From positions 70,369,357 through 70,433,356 of the forward strand of contig NC_080175.1 in NCBI RefSeq assembly GCF_950295315.1: 64,000 bases of DNA, written 5' to 3'. This DNA comes from Erinaceus europaeus. Lineage: Eukaryota > Chordata > Mammalia > Eulipotyphla > Erinaceidae. Both the position numbers and the translations under genes were made by a program. Position 1 is the stretch's first letter. Every line of letters starts with the position of its first letter. Below the pieces are notes generated by a model. The model did not search any database. It had not been told where the DNA came from and saw only the letters and a list, made by a program, of their open reading frames with translations. Of this stretch, positions 1 to 11,145 are shown one piece after another.

Positions 1-1525
1 ATTATGTGGCTTCCGTGCCATTTATTTGTGTCGCATCAGCTCTCAAAGGTGTTCCTGGTAGACACCCCCTCCGATTCTTTCCTTCATTTCCACTGCTCAG
101 CATGGTTTCTGCCTTGCACAAGGGAAGATTTGTAGTGTGAGACAATCATGTTCAACTCTGAAGATAGTATTTGAGAAAATGTGTATACTTTTTCATTTTA
201 CTATTATCATCAGCAACTGTGTACTCATCCCGCCAGTATTAGTGAAACTACAACACATATGAAATATATTTTTTAATTTATTGCTTTTATTGCTTTTAAG
301 CTCCAGACATGGCTTTGGCAGATTCTAATCAGTAATATGATACAGAACATTGAACGTGCACTTATCCTTGTTCCCAGGAAACTAATTGAGTCATTAAGTC
401 ACAGTCATTAGAAAACTGGCCAAATGATACAAACCTAAGTTATGAGATTACCAATGATCTAATGTTACTTCACTTGCTATTTTCAGCTCCTTCCTTCTTT
501 TCCTTTTCCCTGTGGAACTCTGTGAAACAATTGTAGCACATAGCTACATCTTCCTTAATAATGCCATTTATTTAGGCCCATGAATCTATAATTGGAATTA
601 CTTGGAGTTTGTTCAGCAGCATCAAATCTTACTCATTATGCTTAGCAATGTGTCTTTCTTGTGTGTATTCAGCTATATGCTCCAAAATTAAGATGCTTGA
701 CAAATATCTCCAGTATCATTGTGTGATATCACTAGATAAGATTTTTAGTTAGATGCCATTGGTAAGAAGCTCTTTTTCAGTCCAGAAAACGTGTGACCTC
801 TGTGACAGCAACGGGCACACATTTTCTGTTTCACTGACTCCCAAAGCCTATCACAGACTGACTCAGTGATTGAGTGAATGAACGCATGCACGCCATCAAT
901 TTACATGCTTTCTTGGGGGATACACGATGGATGGTCCACATTCATCCTCTGTGCTTAAGCATAACTAATAAGAGTTATAATTTGCATCACTGTGGTAATA
1001 TATGAGGTATTATTTGCTCTTGGTTCTAGTGTGTGAAAGGAAAAAAAAAGCCAGAGTTACTTCTCAGTTATTCAATAGTAATGCTACTATTTATCGTGAA
1101 ATTGTGAAGAGCTTTTATAACATGAGAAGAATGTTTACTGCTTGTGCCTGTAAGCTTCAGATTGATCTTTATTTAAAGCTTTACTCATGGAGCTCTGCTT
1201 GAATTCTTTTATTTTACTTGAAAATGTCATCCTCTAGATTCATGGATGGCCTCCTAATTCCAAATGGACTTCTTTATTTTGGTTGGCCTTCATGCTATTT
1301 GTGGTGCTTCCATTCTCCCATCTTTCCTCTGATGTCTACTCATCTTCAGCAATTTTCACTTCAACCCTGAACTTCTAACTGCCTACCTTGCATTTAAGTC
1401 TATCTCTGTAACAGTGGGGACTATATCTGCTCATTGATTTATTCTCTCAGAAAATCACTTTGATTCTGCAACTTCTCATTTCACAAGTTTTCAGTGACCT
1501 TCCAGTTACATTAGAGTGAATAGTC
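1..1525. other. Unique AT-rich DNA, no gene seen
   Basis: No reading frame longer than chance, no recognisable repeat and no splice-bounded conserved frame is visible. The small ORF near 1002-1202 has low-complexity composition and no family resemblance. Confidence 0.5.
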
Positions 1526-1540
1526 AAATAGCATGCACTT

Positions 1541-1835
1541 GGGAGTCGGGCGGTAGCACAGCGGCGCAGGTGGCGCAAAGCACAATGACCGGCGAGAGGA
1601 TCCCGGTTCAAGCTCCTGGCTCCCCACCTGCAGGGAAGTCATTTCACAAGCGGTGAAGCAGGTCTGCAGGTGTCTATCTTTCTCTTCCCTCTCTATCTCC
1701 CCCTCCTCTCTCCATTTCTCTCTGTCCTATCCTACAACGAAGACATCAATAACAACAACAATAATAATAACTACAACAATAAAACAAGGGCAAAAACAAA
1801 GGGAAAATGAATAAATAAAAATAAAAAAATAAAAA
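1541..1835 (+). mobile_element. tRNA-derived SINE, hedgehog type
   Basis: The 5' head reads gggagtcgggcggtagcaca, followed by a B-box-like cggttcaagc, the conserved ccccacctgcagg block, the gtgaagcaggtctgcaggtg block, a pyrimidine-rich body and a CAA/TAA-rich tail. A 15-bp target-site duplication, aaatagcatgcactt, lies at 1526-1540 and again at 1836-1850, which fixes both ends and shows L1-type insertion. It encodes no protein. Confidence 0.93.
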
Positions 1836-1879
1836 AAATAGCATGCACTTAGAGCCAATTATTGTGGGCCCTTGTTCTC

Positions 1880-2375
1880 TTTTCTGACAATTTCTCACAC
1901 ACTTTCCTTTCCCTTCTTCCCCCTTCTTTCCCTTCTGATTTCCCTTCCCCTCTCTTTCCCCATCCTTTTCCTCCTTCCCCTTCCCCCTTTTCTTTTCTTC
2001 CTTCTCCCTTCCATTTTCCTTCCTTCCCTTCCCTTCCCTTCCCTTCCCTTCCCTTCCTTTCCCTTCCCTTCCCTTCCCTCCCCATCCCTTCCCTTCCCTT
2101 CCTTCCCTTCCCTTCCCTTCCCTTCCCTTCCCTTCCCTTCCCTTCCCTTCCCTTCCCTTCCCTTCCCTTCCCTTCCCTTCCCTCCCCATCCCTTCCCTTC
2201 CCTTCCCTTCCCTTCCCTTCCCTTCCCTTCCCTTCCCTTCCCTTCCCTTCCTTCCCTTCCCTTCCCTTCCCTTCCCTTCCCTTCCCTTCCCTCCCCTCCC
2301 CTCCCCTCCCCTCCCCTCCCCTCCCCTCCCCTCCCCTTCCCTTCCCTTCCCTTCCCTTTCTTCTTCTTCTTTTTT
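1880..2375. repeat. Polypyrimidine tract with CCCTT pentanucleotide array
   Basis: A continuous C/T tract. From about 2020 it becomes a near-pure CCCTT array (AAGGG on the minus strand) with two interruptions of the form CCCTCCCCATCCC near 2078 and 2182. It then turns into CCCCT repeats (about 2290-2335) and ends in TTC/T runs. The interruptions recur about 100 bp apart, so part of the array was probably duplicated as a block. The long Pro/Ser/Leu and Gly/Lys/Glu frames across it are by-products of the repeat. Confidence 0.95.
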
Positions 2376-2399
2376 TTTAAGTTAAGAATTCACTGTTCT

Positions 2400-2701
2400 A
2401 GATAAGTCAGAGAGAGAAGGATAAATAAGAGATAATCTCAGTCACAGGCAGAAGTTGAAAAACAACATCAGAAGAGAAAAACCTTAACAATACTTGTACT
2501 GGAATTGGTGTATTGCACCAAAGTAAAAGTCTCTGGGGTGGGTGGGGAAGGTTCAGGTCCTGGAATATGATGGTAAAGGAGGAACTAGTGGGGTTGTGTT
2601 GTTATGTGGAAAACTGGGAAATGTTACGCATGTACAAACTATTTACTGTCCACTGTAAAACATTAATCCCCCAATAAAGAAATAAAAAAATAAATAAAAA
2701 T
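2400..2701 (+). mobile_element. 5'-truncated LINE-like 3' end
   Basis: The last 140 bases match the short insertion at 50605-50729 (gttatgtggaaaactg, gcatgtacaaact, gtaaaacattaat, then ccaataaa and an A-rich tail). The flanks share an imperfect repeat, aattcactgttct at 2387-2399 and aatttgctgttct at 2702-2714, consistent with target-primed insertion. The 3' end differs from that of the main L1 family in this window, so it is a second LINE subfamily or a different A-tailed retroelement. No ORF is preserved. Confidence 0.7.
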
Positions 2702-2714
2702 AATTTGCTGTTCT

Positions 2715-4017
2715 GACCTGATCTTCTTAGATAAAAATAGAGACAGAGAGAGGGAAAGAAGCACAGCACCAAAGTTTTCCCTGAGACCCCCAATGGGATG
2801 GGTGGACACATGGCAAAAGTAAGCACCATTCCTGGTGAGCTCTCATGCCAGCCTCTTGCATTATTTTACTTCTCAGACTCTTCGGTTCTTGGCTGGGGCT
2901 GCCTGCTTCCAATAAAGATACACATATCTCTAGGCAGTGTGATTTGCAAAAGCACACTTAGTATTACATATATATTCTTTTTTGTCCAAACTAGCATACT
3001 ATTTGGTGAAAATAGTCATCAGATATTCTCAGAATATTGAGTGATATTGATAAGATTGTCTTGGTTGGTAAGAATAAACAGAAGAGCAGAAGACAAGCTT
3101 TCCTACATTTTCACATCTATCAGTAGATGGATACAAAATTCTTCATCAGATGAACAGGGTTCTACTATCAAATGGAGAGGCTGTGGGAAGAGTTGCTGTT
3201 CACTGGGCCTTCTCATGTGTTATGATACTTTTCAAGATGGAGTATGGCAAAAGGTGCTATTTATACACATGTAGCATATCACCTCATTTTTTCAGATTAA
3301 GTTGTAAAATGCCCCTGAAAACAAAACCTGCTTGTTTTAATGTATATCTCTGGGACTTTGTGTAGACACCCTGGCTCATAATCAGTATTCGGTCATTTTT
3401 TTTGTGTGTGAATGGATGCATTAAATTCAAAGAAGTCCATAGATTCAAAATCATGAATTTCATTTTAAGAGCTCAGATTTAAAAAAAAAAAAAAGAGCTC
3501 AGATATTATAAGGTTACTAGTAAATACTTTTTGCTAGTATAGAGTGTCCTTGAACTGATAGGGGACTTTAGGTTCTCAGAAAGAAATTACAAAATCTTGA
3601 TTCAGAGTAGAGAGTATTGGGCATTTATCTGAGTAGTTTCTGATCTTGGCTCAGCTACCAAACCTTCAGAGTAGCATATGCCATTAGTGTCTCCTCAAAT
3701 GTGTCTGTCATCCAAGTCCATAATATTTGGACAGTTAGGTGGGAATGGTGCAATTAAAGGTTATGATCGTGGCTGCTCCCTATAACCATAGCTGGTTAAC
3801 TCAGTTAAAGCATAGAGTTAATAAGACTGGGGTCAAGAGATTAATAGCCTTTGTGGCCCAGTTAACTTCCATTCTTTTTCTGGCCAGAGATGCAACACCA
3901 ATTTGTAGCCTGCCAACTCTCAATGGCTTGCTTTGGCTGAAGTAGATTAGATGGGACAATACTGATGTATCAGCAGAAATCAGGCTTACAGGGAAAAGCT
4001 GTTCAAAGCACATCTTC
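2715..4017. other. Mostly unique DNA, no gene seen
   Basis: About 2720-2900 has GA-rich, SINE-like character but is too decayed to place. A poly-A-only insertion lies at 3467-3504. No convincing coding frame is present. Confidence 0.45.
3467..3504 (+). repeat. Poly-A run flanked by 12-bp direct repeats
   Basis: The 12-mer aagagctcagat occurs at 3467-3478 and again at 3493-3504, separated only by TT and a run of A. The 5' context is TTTT|AAGA, close to the L1 endonuclease preference. This is the structure expected of a target-primed insertion that kept only the poly-A tail. Replication slippage could also produce it. Confidence 0.6.
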
Positions 4018-4030
4018 TGCTCACATCATC

Positions 4031-4864
4031 GTTTTATTTTATTTTTTTATTATTTATTTTAAAAAAGGAGACATTAACAAAAGCATAGGATAAGATGGGT
4101 ACAACTCCACACAGTTCCCACCACCAGAACTCTGTATCCCATCCCCTCCCCTGATAGCTTTCCTATTCTTTATCCCTCTGGGAGTGTGGACCCAGGGTCA
4201 TTGTGGGATGCAGAAGGTGGAAGGTCTGGCTTCTGTAATTGCTTCCCCGCTGAACATGGGCATTGACAGGTCGATCCATACTCTCAGCCTGCCTCTCTCT
4301 TTCCCTAGTGGGGAAGGGCTCTGGAGAAACAGAGCTCCAGGTCATATTGTCTGTCCAGGGAAATCTGGTTAGCATCATGCTAGCATCTGGAACCTGGTGG
4401 CTGAAAAGAGAGTTAACATTCAAAGCCAAACAGATTGTTGAACAATCATGAACCTAAAGGATGGAATAGTGCAGATGAAGAGTTGTGGGGGTCCTCCATT
4501 TTGTAGATAGCTAGTAGGCATATTTTAGTTATATATCAAAGGGCCTGTAGCTATACTAGTTTTTTTTTCTCTGAGCCTGAGATCTGATATGCAGGTGGAT
4601 CCAAGTTATTGTCTTGGGAGGTGATGTCATGGTTGGAAAAGGGACAGAGAGCTGAATCAGGTTAGAGAGCAGCTCCCTAATATGGGGGAGGGGTATAAAT
4701 ATTGTTGACTGTAAACCCCATCAATTTTATTTGGTCTGGAGCCCATATTCAGCTTAGGAGCCTATGTGACCTCTGCATCCCTGTAGATCTGAGCTCACAT
4801 TCTGTTGTCATGAGTAGGAGCATTCCAAGATGCCCCAATATCAGGACCCATCTTCCTAAGGTGT
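4031..4864 (-). mobile_element. Short L1-tailed retroelement (about 0.83 kb)
   Basis: The T-rich left end is the poly-A tail of a minus-strand insertion. The 3' half (about 4070-4450) is shared with the 3' UTR of the L1 copies at 35.0, 42.6, 48.4 and 58.6 kb (ggacccagggtcattg, ctgtaattgcttccccgctg, gaacctggtggctgaaaaga). The 5' half (about 4450-4864) is not found in those L1s but is shared with 29348-29742 and 40433-40900. A 13-bp duplication, tgctcacatcatc, flanks it at 4018-4030 and 4865-4877. It contains no ORF. Confidence 0.85.
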
Positions 4865-4877
4865 TGCTCACATCATC

Positions 4878-5726
4878 TTAAATGATCAATTCAAGCATTC
4901 CTTCAAAATTTGAGGAGTGCCTACCTTAGGTACCACTCTCCACTAGACCCTTGATACAAAAAGATATATGTGATGCTATAGCTCTGAATGAGCTTCCATA
5001 CCTTTTTCTTTCCAGATTGTTAAGGCTTCTGTAAAAGAGTAGCATAGTCAGATTTCTTTCCAAACCACAGAAATTTGCCAGGCCAGAAGATAGCTGACCA
5101 AGCAGCTTACATGCCTTGCCATGTAAGCAGATGGATTTGAACCCTAGCACTAGTTATTTCTCCCTCTCTCTGTCTGAAATAAAATAATTTAAAAAATTCC
5201 TAGAATTAGTGAAATCACACAAACACAAGGCCCCAGTGCCACCGAACAAACAAATAACAGAAGTCACAGCCCATCCTACCCCCACCAAGTTTATTTCTGA
5301 AAGTTTTGGAGGCTGGAAATCAAAGCTCAGGGTACCAGGGTGGTTGAAGAAGGTCCAAGATTTCAGACATACCCACATGGTGGAAGGGGTTAGGGAGTTC
5401 CGAGATTGGGTGGGGGGGTGAGGGGGCTTCTGTTTATGAGTGCTGCACCTCATGACTAAATTATCCCCCCTCACCTCCTTCTAATGTCATCATATTGAGC
5501 TCTAGGATTTTCATTTAGAGGGACATGACAGTCAGACTACAGCAGATCTTAGTTTTTCTATAGTTGATGGGTTTGACAGGAGGATTCTGAGTTTTTTGTT
5601 TGTTTGTTTGTTTGTTTGGTCCTCTGGTTGATTAGAAGAATTTTGAGCTTCAGCTACTGTTTCTATCTGGAAGTCTTTCAGTAGGGTCTTTTGCCCTATA
5701 AAAGAGTTTTCTAGGCCGAAATAAAT
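4878..5726. other. Unique DNA with a decayed SINE fragment
   Basis: About 5105-5190 resembles a SINE 3' portion (ggatttgaaccctagcac, then a CT-rich stretch and AATAAAATAA). The rest shows no repeat or coding signal beyond a GTTT/GTTTG run near 5594-5618. Confidence 0.4.
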
Positions 5727-5735
5727 CACATTTAG

Positions 5736-5905
5736 GTTGTCTCTTCTTTCTCTCCTTCCCTTTCTTCTTTCCTTCCCTCCTTTCTTTCCCTTCCTCCCTT
5801 TCTCTCTCTCTCCCTCCCTCCCTCTTCCTTCCTTCCTTCCTTCCTTCCTTCCTTCCTTCCTTCCTTCCTTCCTTCCTTCCTTCCTCCCTCCCTCCCTCCC
5901 TCCCT

Positions 5906-5986
<81 letters not shown>

Positions 5987-6306
5987 TTCCCCAGAATTAT
6001 TTTATTCCTGGGTCCAGGACAAATCCACTGCTCCTAGAGGCCACCCCCTCCATTTTGTTGCCCATGGTGACCTTGCTGTTGTTGTTATTGTTGTCATTGC
6101 CACTGCTGTTGTTGGCTAGGACAGAGAGAAACTGAGAGCAGAGGGGAAGACAGAGGGGAAGAGAAAGACACTTGCAGACCTGCTTCACTGCTTGTGAAGT
6201 CATCTCCCTGCTGGTGGGGAGTCGTGGTCTCCAACTGGGATCCCTGCAACAGTCCTTGTGCCTTGTGCCTTGTGAGCTCAACAGGCTGCACTACCTCCCG
6301 GCCCCC
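5736..6306 (-). mobile_element. tRNA-derived SINE with expanded tail
   Basis: Read on the minus strand it has the SINE head (ending at the right, decayed), the B-box region, the cctgcttcactgcttgtgaag block and a CAA-rich tail. The 9-bp duplication cacatttag at 5727-5735 and 6307-6315 brackets both the SINE body and the whole polypyrimidine tract 5737-5990. The microsatellite therefore lies inside the insertion, at its A-rich 3' tail. The total length is about twice that of other copies here. Confidence 0.85.
5737..5993. repeat. Compound polypyrimidine microsatellite
   Basis: Successive blocks of CCTT/CTTT mix, pure CCTT (about 5826-5883), CCCT (5884-5912), CT (5913-5940) and CTTT (5941-5987). 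It is the tail of the adjoining minus-strand SINE, i.e. GAAA, GA, AGGG and AAGG units on that strand. Confidence 0.95.
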
Positions 6307-6371
6307 CACATTTAGTTTTTGAAAAAACATTTTTTTCATTGCCAGGGCTTCACCATTTTGATTTGACTTTT

Positions 6372-6425
6372 TATATGGGGGAGAGAGAGAGAGAGAGACA
6401 GAGAGAGAGAGACAGAGAGAGAGAA
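6372..6425. repeat. GA-rich microsatellite
   Basis: Runs of GAGAGA interrupted by ACAGAGA. This pattern is typical of the purine-rich end of an inverted, decayed SINE, but the rest of the SINE is not recognisable. Confidence 0.75.
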
Positions 6426-6429
6426 GCAG

Positions 6430-8495
6430 AGGAGAAGGAGAATAACAAGCTGAAGTGGATTTTGAGCTCTTTTCATGTACATATAAAGCATAAGATTATT
6501 CTCCCAAATTTAAGATGTAGTCACATCCCAAAATTCTACCTGTTTAGGATAAATATTACATACTGAGACAGGAAGCTTAATCATATTAAACATACTAGAC
6601 TTTCTTTGATTGTAGTCTAAATATTCCCATTTTTGTCCCATTGTCCCTGTAAATTATTTGGCATGTCATTGGCGTTCATTAAGAATAAAGAAGCTGCTCA
6701 AGCAAGGAAGGTAGAATTTTCATCACATTGTTAATAAATTTGTGACTGAGAATCTAGTCTACTTTGGAGTTTCTTGTTGGTCATGGGAAGATTAGAAATA
6801 TCAGTAGATACAGAAATCTTACTATCAGAAAGGTAAGAATTTTTTTTTTTCCTGGTACAGAATCCCAGACATTCCAGTCAGTATTATGAATAGCACAATA
6901 GTCATTGTATGCTACAGTAAGTTTATAACAAATATGTCTGTTGCTTTGAAATCAGTGAGAAAAAGGAAAAATTTCTTGTTAAAATGAAGAATCATATTAC
7001 TTTCAATAGACCAACTGCAAGCAAGCAGAATGGAACATTTTTTGGTATTAACATCCAGTCCCTATTTGTGATAAATAAATAGAATAGTTTATTTTGCTTG
7101 AGTCAATATATGTATATTTGCAATATTATAATTAAGTAGGACTATTAATTTGCATGAAAGACCTTTACTGTCCAAGTATACTGTGGTAACTCTCCATGTG
7201 TGATTATAAATCCTGCTGGTGTTTGTAGAAAGTAAAAAAAACCTCAAGATTAAAAGAGAAACAACAGTAAAAAGACAATAAACAGCACCAAGAATTGGGC
7301 TATTAAAATGCAAAAAGGCCAAATCAGTGTGTGTGTGTATAGAAATATCTGGTAGATGGGTGATATCCGATAGAAGATATATAAGTACTCTTTTTCACTT
7401 GTATAGTAAGTGTATTTTATTAGAATTCCCAGACAAGAGGGGATGAGAAATACTAAGTGAACTCATGTTATAATTAGCGCTTTACTCAGGACATTATTGT
7501 GCAAAAGATATAAACTTAAAAAATGCAAGTTAATCTTAGCAGTGTCAGAGAACAAGATATTAGGGTAAAAATGAAGAGTGATGATCTTACTTTTAAGTTT
7601 TACATTTTATTTATCTGCAGACAAGTTGACAGGATTGCATCTCCTCTTGCAGAGGGCAGCCCTTTGAGCTGTCAGAGCAACATAGACATTTGGGAGAACT
7701 TAGCCTTTGGAGCTACTGAGGTTCTAAGTGATACACAGTGATGAGGGAATGAATCTGAGGGAGACATTACCTCCCACACTAAGCATACAAAAAACAGTCC
7801 ATGCATAAAAATGTTCATTAGGTATAAAGAGTGAGGGGAAATGATTGTTTAAAAGCATCTGTTACTTTTTTGAGATCATAGAAGTCAGGTAAGTAAAATG
7901 CTGCATTTTCAAAAAACTGAAGTTAGACCAAAATTTCATTTTTTTTCTTGTTTTGCTTTTTGTTAGTACACCAATTGCTTTTAATTCTAGATATTCAGAA
8001 TGTAGCTTCAGATATGTAGATATTCAGAATTCGTGCTTCATATGGAACAGCAAAATGCATTCACTCAAGTTTGGTTTTTAGTGAAGGTTGCAATATTGCC
8101 AGTTGAGCACCAGTTATCTGAAAAGTGTTTCTAATATAAATTTCCTTTTCTTCACTGGTGCTTTCTGCTCAAAGCCAACTGTTTCAGAGAAGGAGACTGA
8201 AACTTGAGAGAAAAGGAACGGGAGGGGAAGATAACACAACATGAAGTTTCCTCCAACATGTTGGGGACTGGCCTTCAACTTATTTCACAAACATGACAAT
8301 TTGTATGTGTTTTATCTTGTGTAATGATGGGTAAGGTTGGCCAACTCTGCCAACTGAGAGGCTATTCACTAATTGAGAAGGAATTGAGAAAAGCAACTTT
8401 AAAGTCAAACATGGACAAATCTTAACTCTTCCATATCCTAACCATGTATCATTTGCTTACTTACAGGACTTTTCCAGCACTCCTTCCTTGTCTAT
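6430..8495. other. Unique AT-rich DNA, no gene seen
   Basis: No repeat family or supported coding frame. A short internal duplication (agatattcagaat) occurs near 7989 and 8018. ORFs of 72-77 codons here are at the chance level for AT-rich DNA. Confidence 0.45.
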
Positions 8496-8497
8496 AG

Positions 8498-8640
8498 AAA
8501 GAGATTACAGGCAGGCTGGGGAGATAACATAATGGATATATAAAAGACTTTCACTGTTGTTACAGGTTCGATTCCAAGCACCACCGTAAACCAAAGCTGA
8601 GCAGTGCCCTGGTAAAAAAAAAAAACACTCACACATAAAT
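8498..8640 (+). mobile_element. tRNA-derived SINE, second subfamily
   Basis: It carries the landmarks gctggggagataacataat, caggttcgattccaagcacc (B box) and aaagctgagcagtgccctgg, followed by an A run. This is the subfamily whose head reads like ggctggggagatagcataatgg. It is diverged. Confidence 0.75.
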
Positions 8641-8835
8641 ACACATATACATACATGAGCTTATAATCTCCAGGGTCATTGCATAAGTTTTTTAAGGTGC
8701 ACATTTTTAGCAACTGCCTATTTTATGATGAAAATCTTTTAAAAGCTTTGTAACTATGCTTACAGATTTTGTCATGAGATACCTTTAAAAGAAGGAGTCA
8801 TAAATGTAGAATGTATGAAATGAAGAAATAATAGA

Positions 8836-9035
8836 GGTCTAGGCAGTGGCAAACCCAGTTGAGTACATGTTACATTGCACTCAAGGATGCAGGTTCAAGC
8901 TCCTGGTCCCCACCTGCAGGGGGGAAAGCTTCATTAATGGTAAAGCAATGCTATAATTATCTTTTTTCTCTCTCCTTATCTCCCATCCTCTCTTAATTTC
9001 TCTCTGTCTCCATATAGTAAATAAATAAATGTAAA
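8836..9035 (+). mobile_element. tRNA-derived SINE, diverged copy
   Basis: It retains caggttcaagctcctggtcc, ccacctgcaggggggaaagc, a TTCTCTCTCTCC body and an AATAAATAAAT tail. Confidence 0.8.
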
Positions 9036-9611
9036 ATGTGACATCCTAAAAATAATGGGGAACACTAAAGCATTTTAATGGGAAAATATAGAACCTGAAA
9101 AGTTTTGGATAAATCCACGTCTGTATTTACTTGATATCCTTCTTGATTTTATTTTCTATTAGCCATTATGGGAAATTAACTATAAAATTAACAATAGAAG
9201 GATCTTTTATTATTTTTCCTAATCTGAAGAAAGGCTTAATCCTTTAGTTTTAATGGGTTTAGAAAATTGTAAACAATATTGATGAGGAAATACAATCTTC
9301 TAGTCATATTGTTATATTCTCATGTGCTTTGGAGGCCAGGGAATGTTTTGATAGTGATAAATATTTGTCCACAAGTGGGCAGGAGACCAGGAAATGTATC
9401 CAGAAAGTTCAAATTGCTGACCGAGTAGAAAGCAGTGTCTTCCTGTTAAAGATGAAAAAAAAAATGTGGTGGAATTAAAGGAGAAAGACTGCCTAGTGGG
9501 AATCCCAAATCCAAATGTCTTCAAGTATAAAGCACCATCAGTAAGAAATGAGACTGGACATAAGACAATAAGGAATAGGCACAATTGTGGTGCACCAGGA
9601 ATGTAAATATA
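9036..9611. other. Unique DNA, no gene seen
   Basis: AT-rich sequence with no recognisable repeat. The antisense 109-codon frame overlapping it has no identifiable domain. Confidence 0.4.
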
Positions 9612-9613
9612 TC

Positions 9614-9825
9614 CAAATGGGGCAGCTGGGTGGTATAACACCTGGTTGAGTGCCTATATTACTATGTACAAGGACCCAGGTTTAAGCCACCAGTCCCCAC
9701 CTGTGGCAGGGGAAGCTTCATGAGCGATGAAACAGTGCTGTGGGTGTGTTTTATTTTCTCCCTCTCCATCAACCCTTTCCTTTCAAGGTCTCTCTCTAGG
9801 TAAAATAAATCAATAAATAAGACCC
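9614..9825 (+). mobile_element. tRNA-derived SINE, diverged copy
   Basis: Contains acctggttgagtgcc, aggacccaggtttaagccac, cagtccccacctg, a CT-rich body and an AATAAATCAATAAATAA tail. Confidence 0.8.
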
Positions 9826-10093
9826 ACACGGATATTTTGAAAATTACATGCCTGAATAAAAAGCTTTTTTTTTTCCAGGCTAAATTCAATGTTCATTTCT
9901 TCTTCTGTCATCAGCATATTGTTTCTTATCCTGTATAAAAGACAGTACTAGCAATAGAACCCTACACAATTAGCGTTATCTCTGCCATCTATTAAAGGAT
10001 GCATGGATAAATTTGGGAGACTGGGAGTTATGTATTCTTTATTTATTCAAGTTTTGTCTATCCTTGGAATGTTAGTGATCTCTCTCTCTTTCA

Positions 10094-10121
<28 letters not shown>
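10094..10121. repeat. CA dinucleotide microsatellite
   Basis: A run of about 13 CA units preceded by a TCTCTC stretch. Confidence 0.95.
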
Positions 10122-10124
<3 letters not shown>

Positions 10125-10204
10125 TTCTGCTCCTGATGAAACATAATTTTCATTTATTTCATTCAGTGTGTGCTTCCTTTAATTATGGCAGATCTGCAGA
10201 TACA

Positions 10205-10400
10205 TACAGTGTATAATGTCTTATTTATTTATTGGATAGGGACAGAGATAATTGAGAAGGGGGAGATAAAGATGGAGAGACACCTCCAAGCATTGCTTTG
10301 CTGTTTGTGATGCTTCTCCCATGCATGCGACACCCAGGATCTTGAACATGAGTCCTTGTGTATGGTGACATATCTTCTCTACCAAGTGCACCCCACTAGT
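10205..10400 (-). mobile_element. tRNA-derived SINE, diverged copy
   Basis: On the minus strand it reads as a SINE: a TTATTTATTTATTGGAT tail on the left, a GAGA-rich body, then the gcttctcccatgcatg region and an acccaggatcttgaacatg B-box remnant. Confidence 0.7.
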
Positions 10401-10915
10401 ATATAACTAAAATGCTTGAAAAAGTAACTTAGACACTAATAACTTTGTAAATGTTCCCAGATACAAAGCAAAAACTATTAATAGTTATTGTATGGAATCC
10501 AAAATTATATCTATATTCAACTACAAACTCATCTTTCTGCAAATTTTGTAACAATTCAGACCTGTTAGGGAAACACAGTATGTAGTTGCATTATACAGTA
10601 CAATCAGTCCAACTGGAAAGGCCTATGTGGCCAGATGTTTAGATAACAATAAAAACATCACTTCTGGTAACACTGGCGCCATGGGGAGCATTTAGTATTC
10701 TTGTCTCCATATTCTTTGGCTTCATATTTTCTCTTCTGATTCCACTTATACAGACACTTGCTATTCAAAGTTGTCACAGCCTTCACGGAGTTTATTTTCT
10801 GGGGGGGGGGATGATGATACAGATATAAAATGATGACAGAGAATAATTTGTTTGCTCTTACCTAGAATTTTATATTTTTGGCAACAACCCAGACTTATGT
10901 TACAGTATCTTGAAA
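10401..10915. other. Unique DNA, no gene seen
   Basis: No repeat or coding signal; a G9 run lies at 10802-10810. Confidence 0.4.
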
Positions 10916-10917
10916 TG

Positions 10918-11145
10918 ACAGGAAGCCTGGTGGTTTCACACTAAGTGCATGTACTATGATTCACAAGGATCTAGGTCTAAGTCCTTGTTTCCCACCTACA
11001 GGGGGAGTTTTTACAAGTGATGAAGCAGTGCTACAAGTGTCTCTCTCTTACCCTCTCTCTGTCTCCCTCTCTATCCTCCTTCCCTCTCAATTTCTCTCTG
11101 GCTTATCAAGTATAATACATTAAAAAATAGAAAAACATTTATAAA
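10918..11145 (+). mobile_element. tRNA-derived SINE, diverged copy
   Basis: Recognisable blocks: aagtgcatgtactatgattc, aaggatctaggtctaagtcc, cccacctacaggggg, aagtgatgaagcagtgctac, then a CTCTCT body and an ATACATTAAAAA tail. Confidence 0.8.

Noticed and set aside
1746..2405. Long open frames on both strands (Pro/Ser/Leu and Gly/Lys/Glu) at the CCCTT array
   Set aside because: They follow from a pentanucleotide repeat without stop codons; no start context or homology.
5737..6135. 132-codon Leu/Ser/Pro-rich frame
   Set aside because: Microsatellite and SINE tail translated; not a gene.
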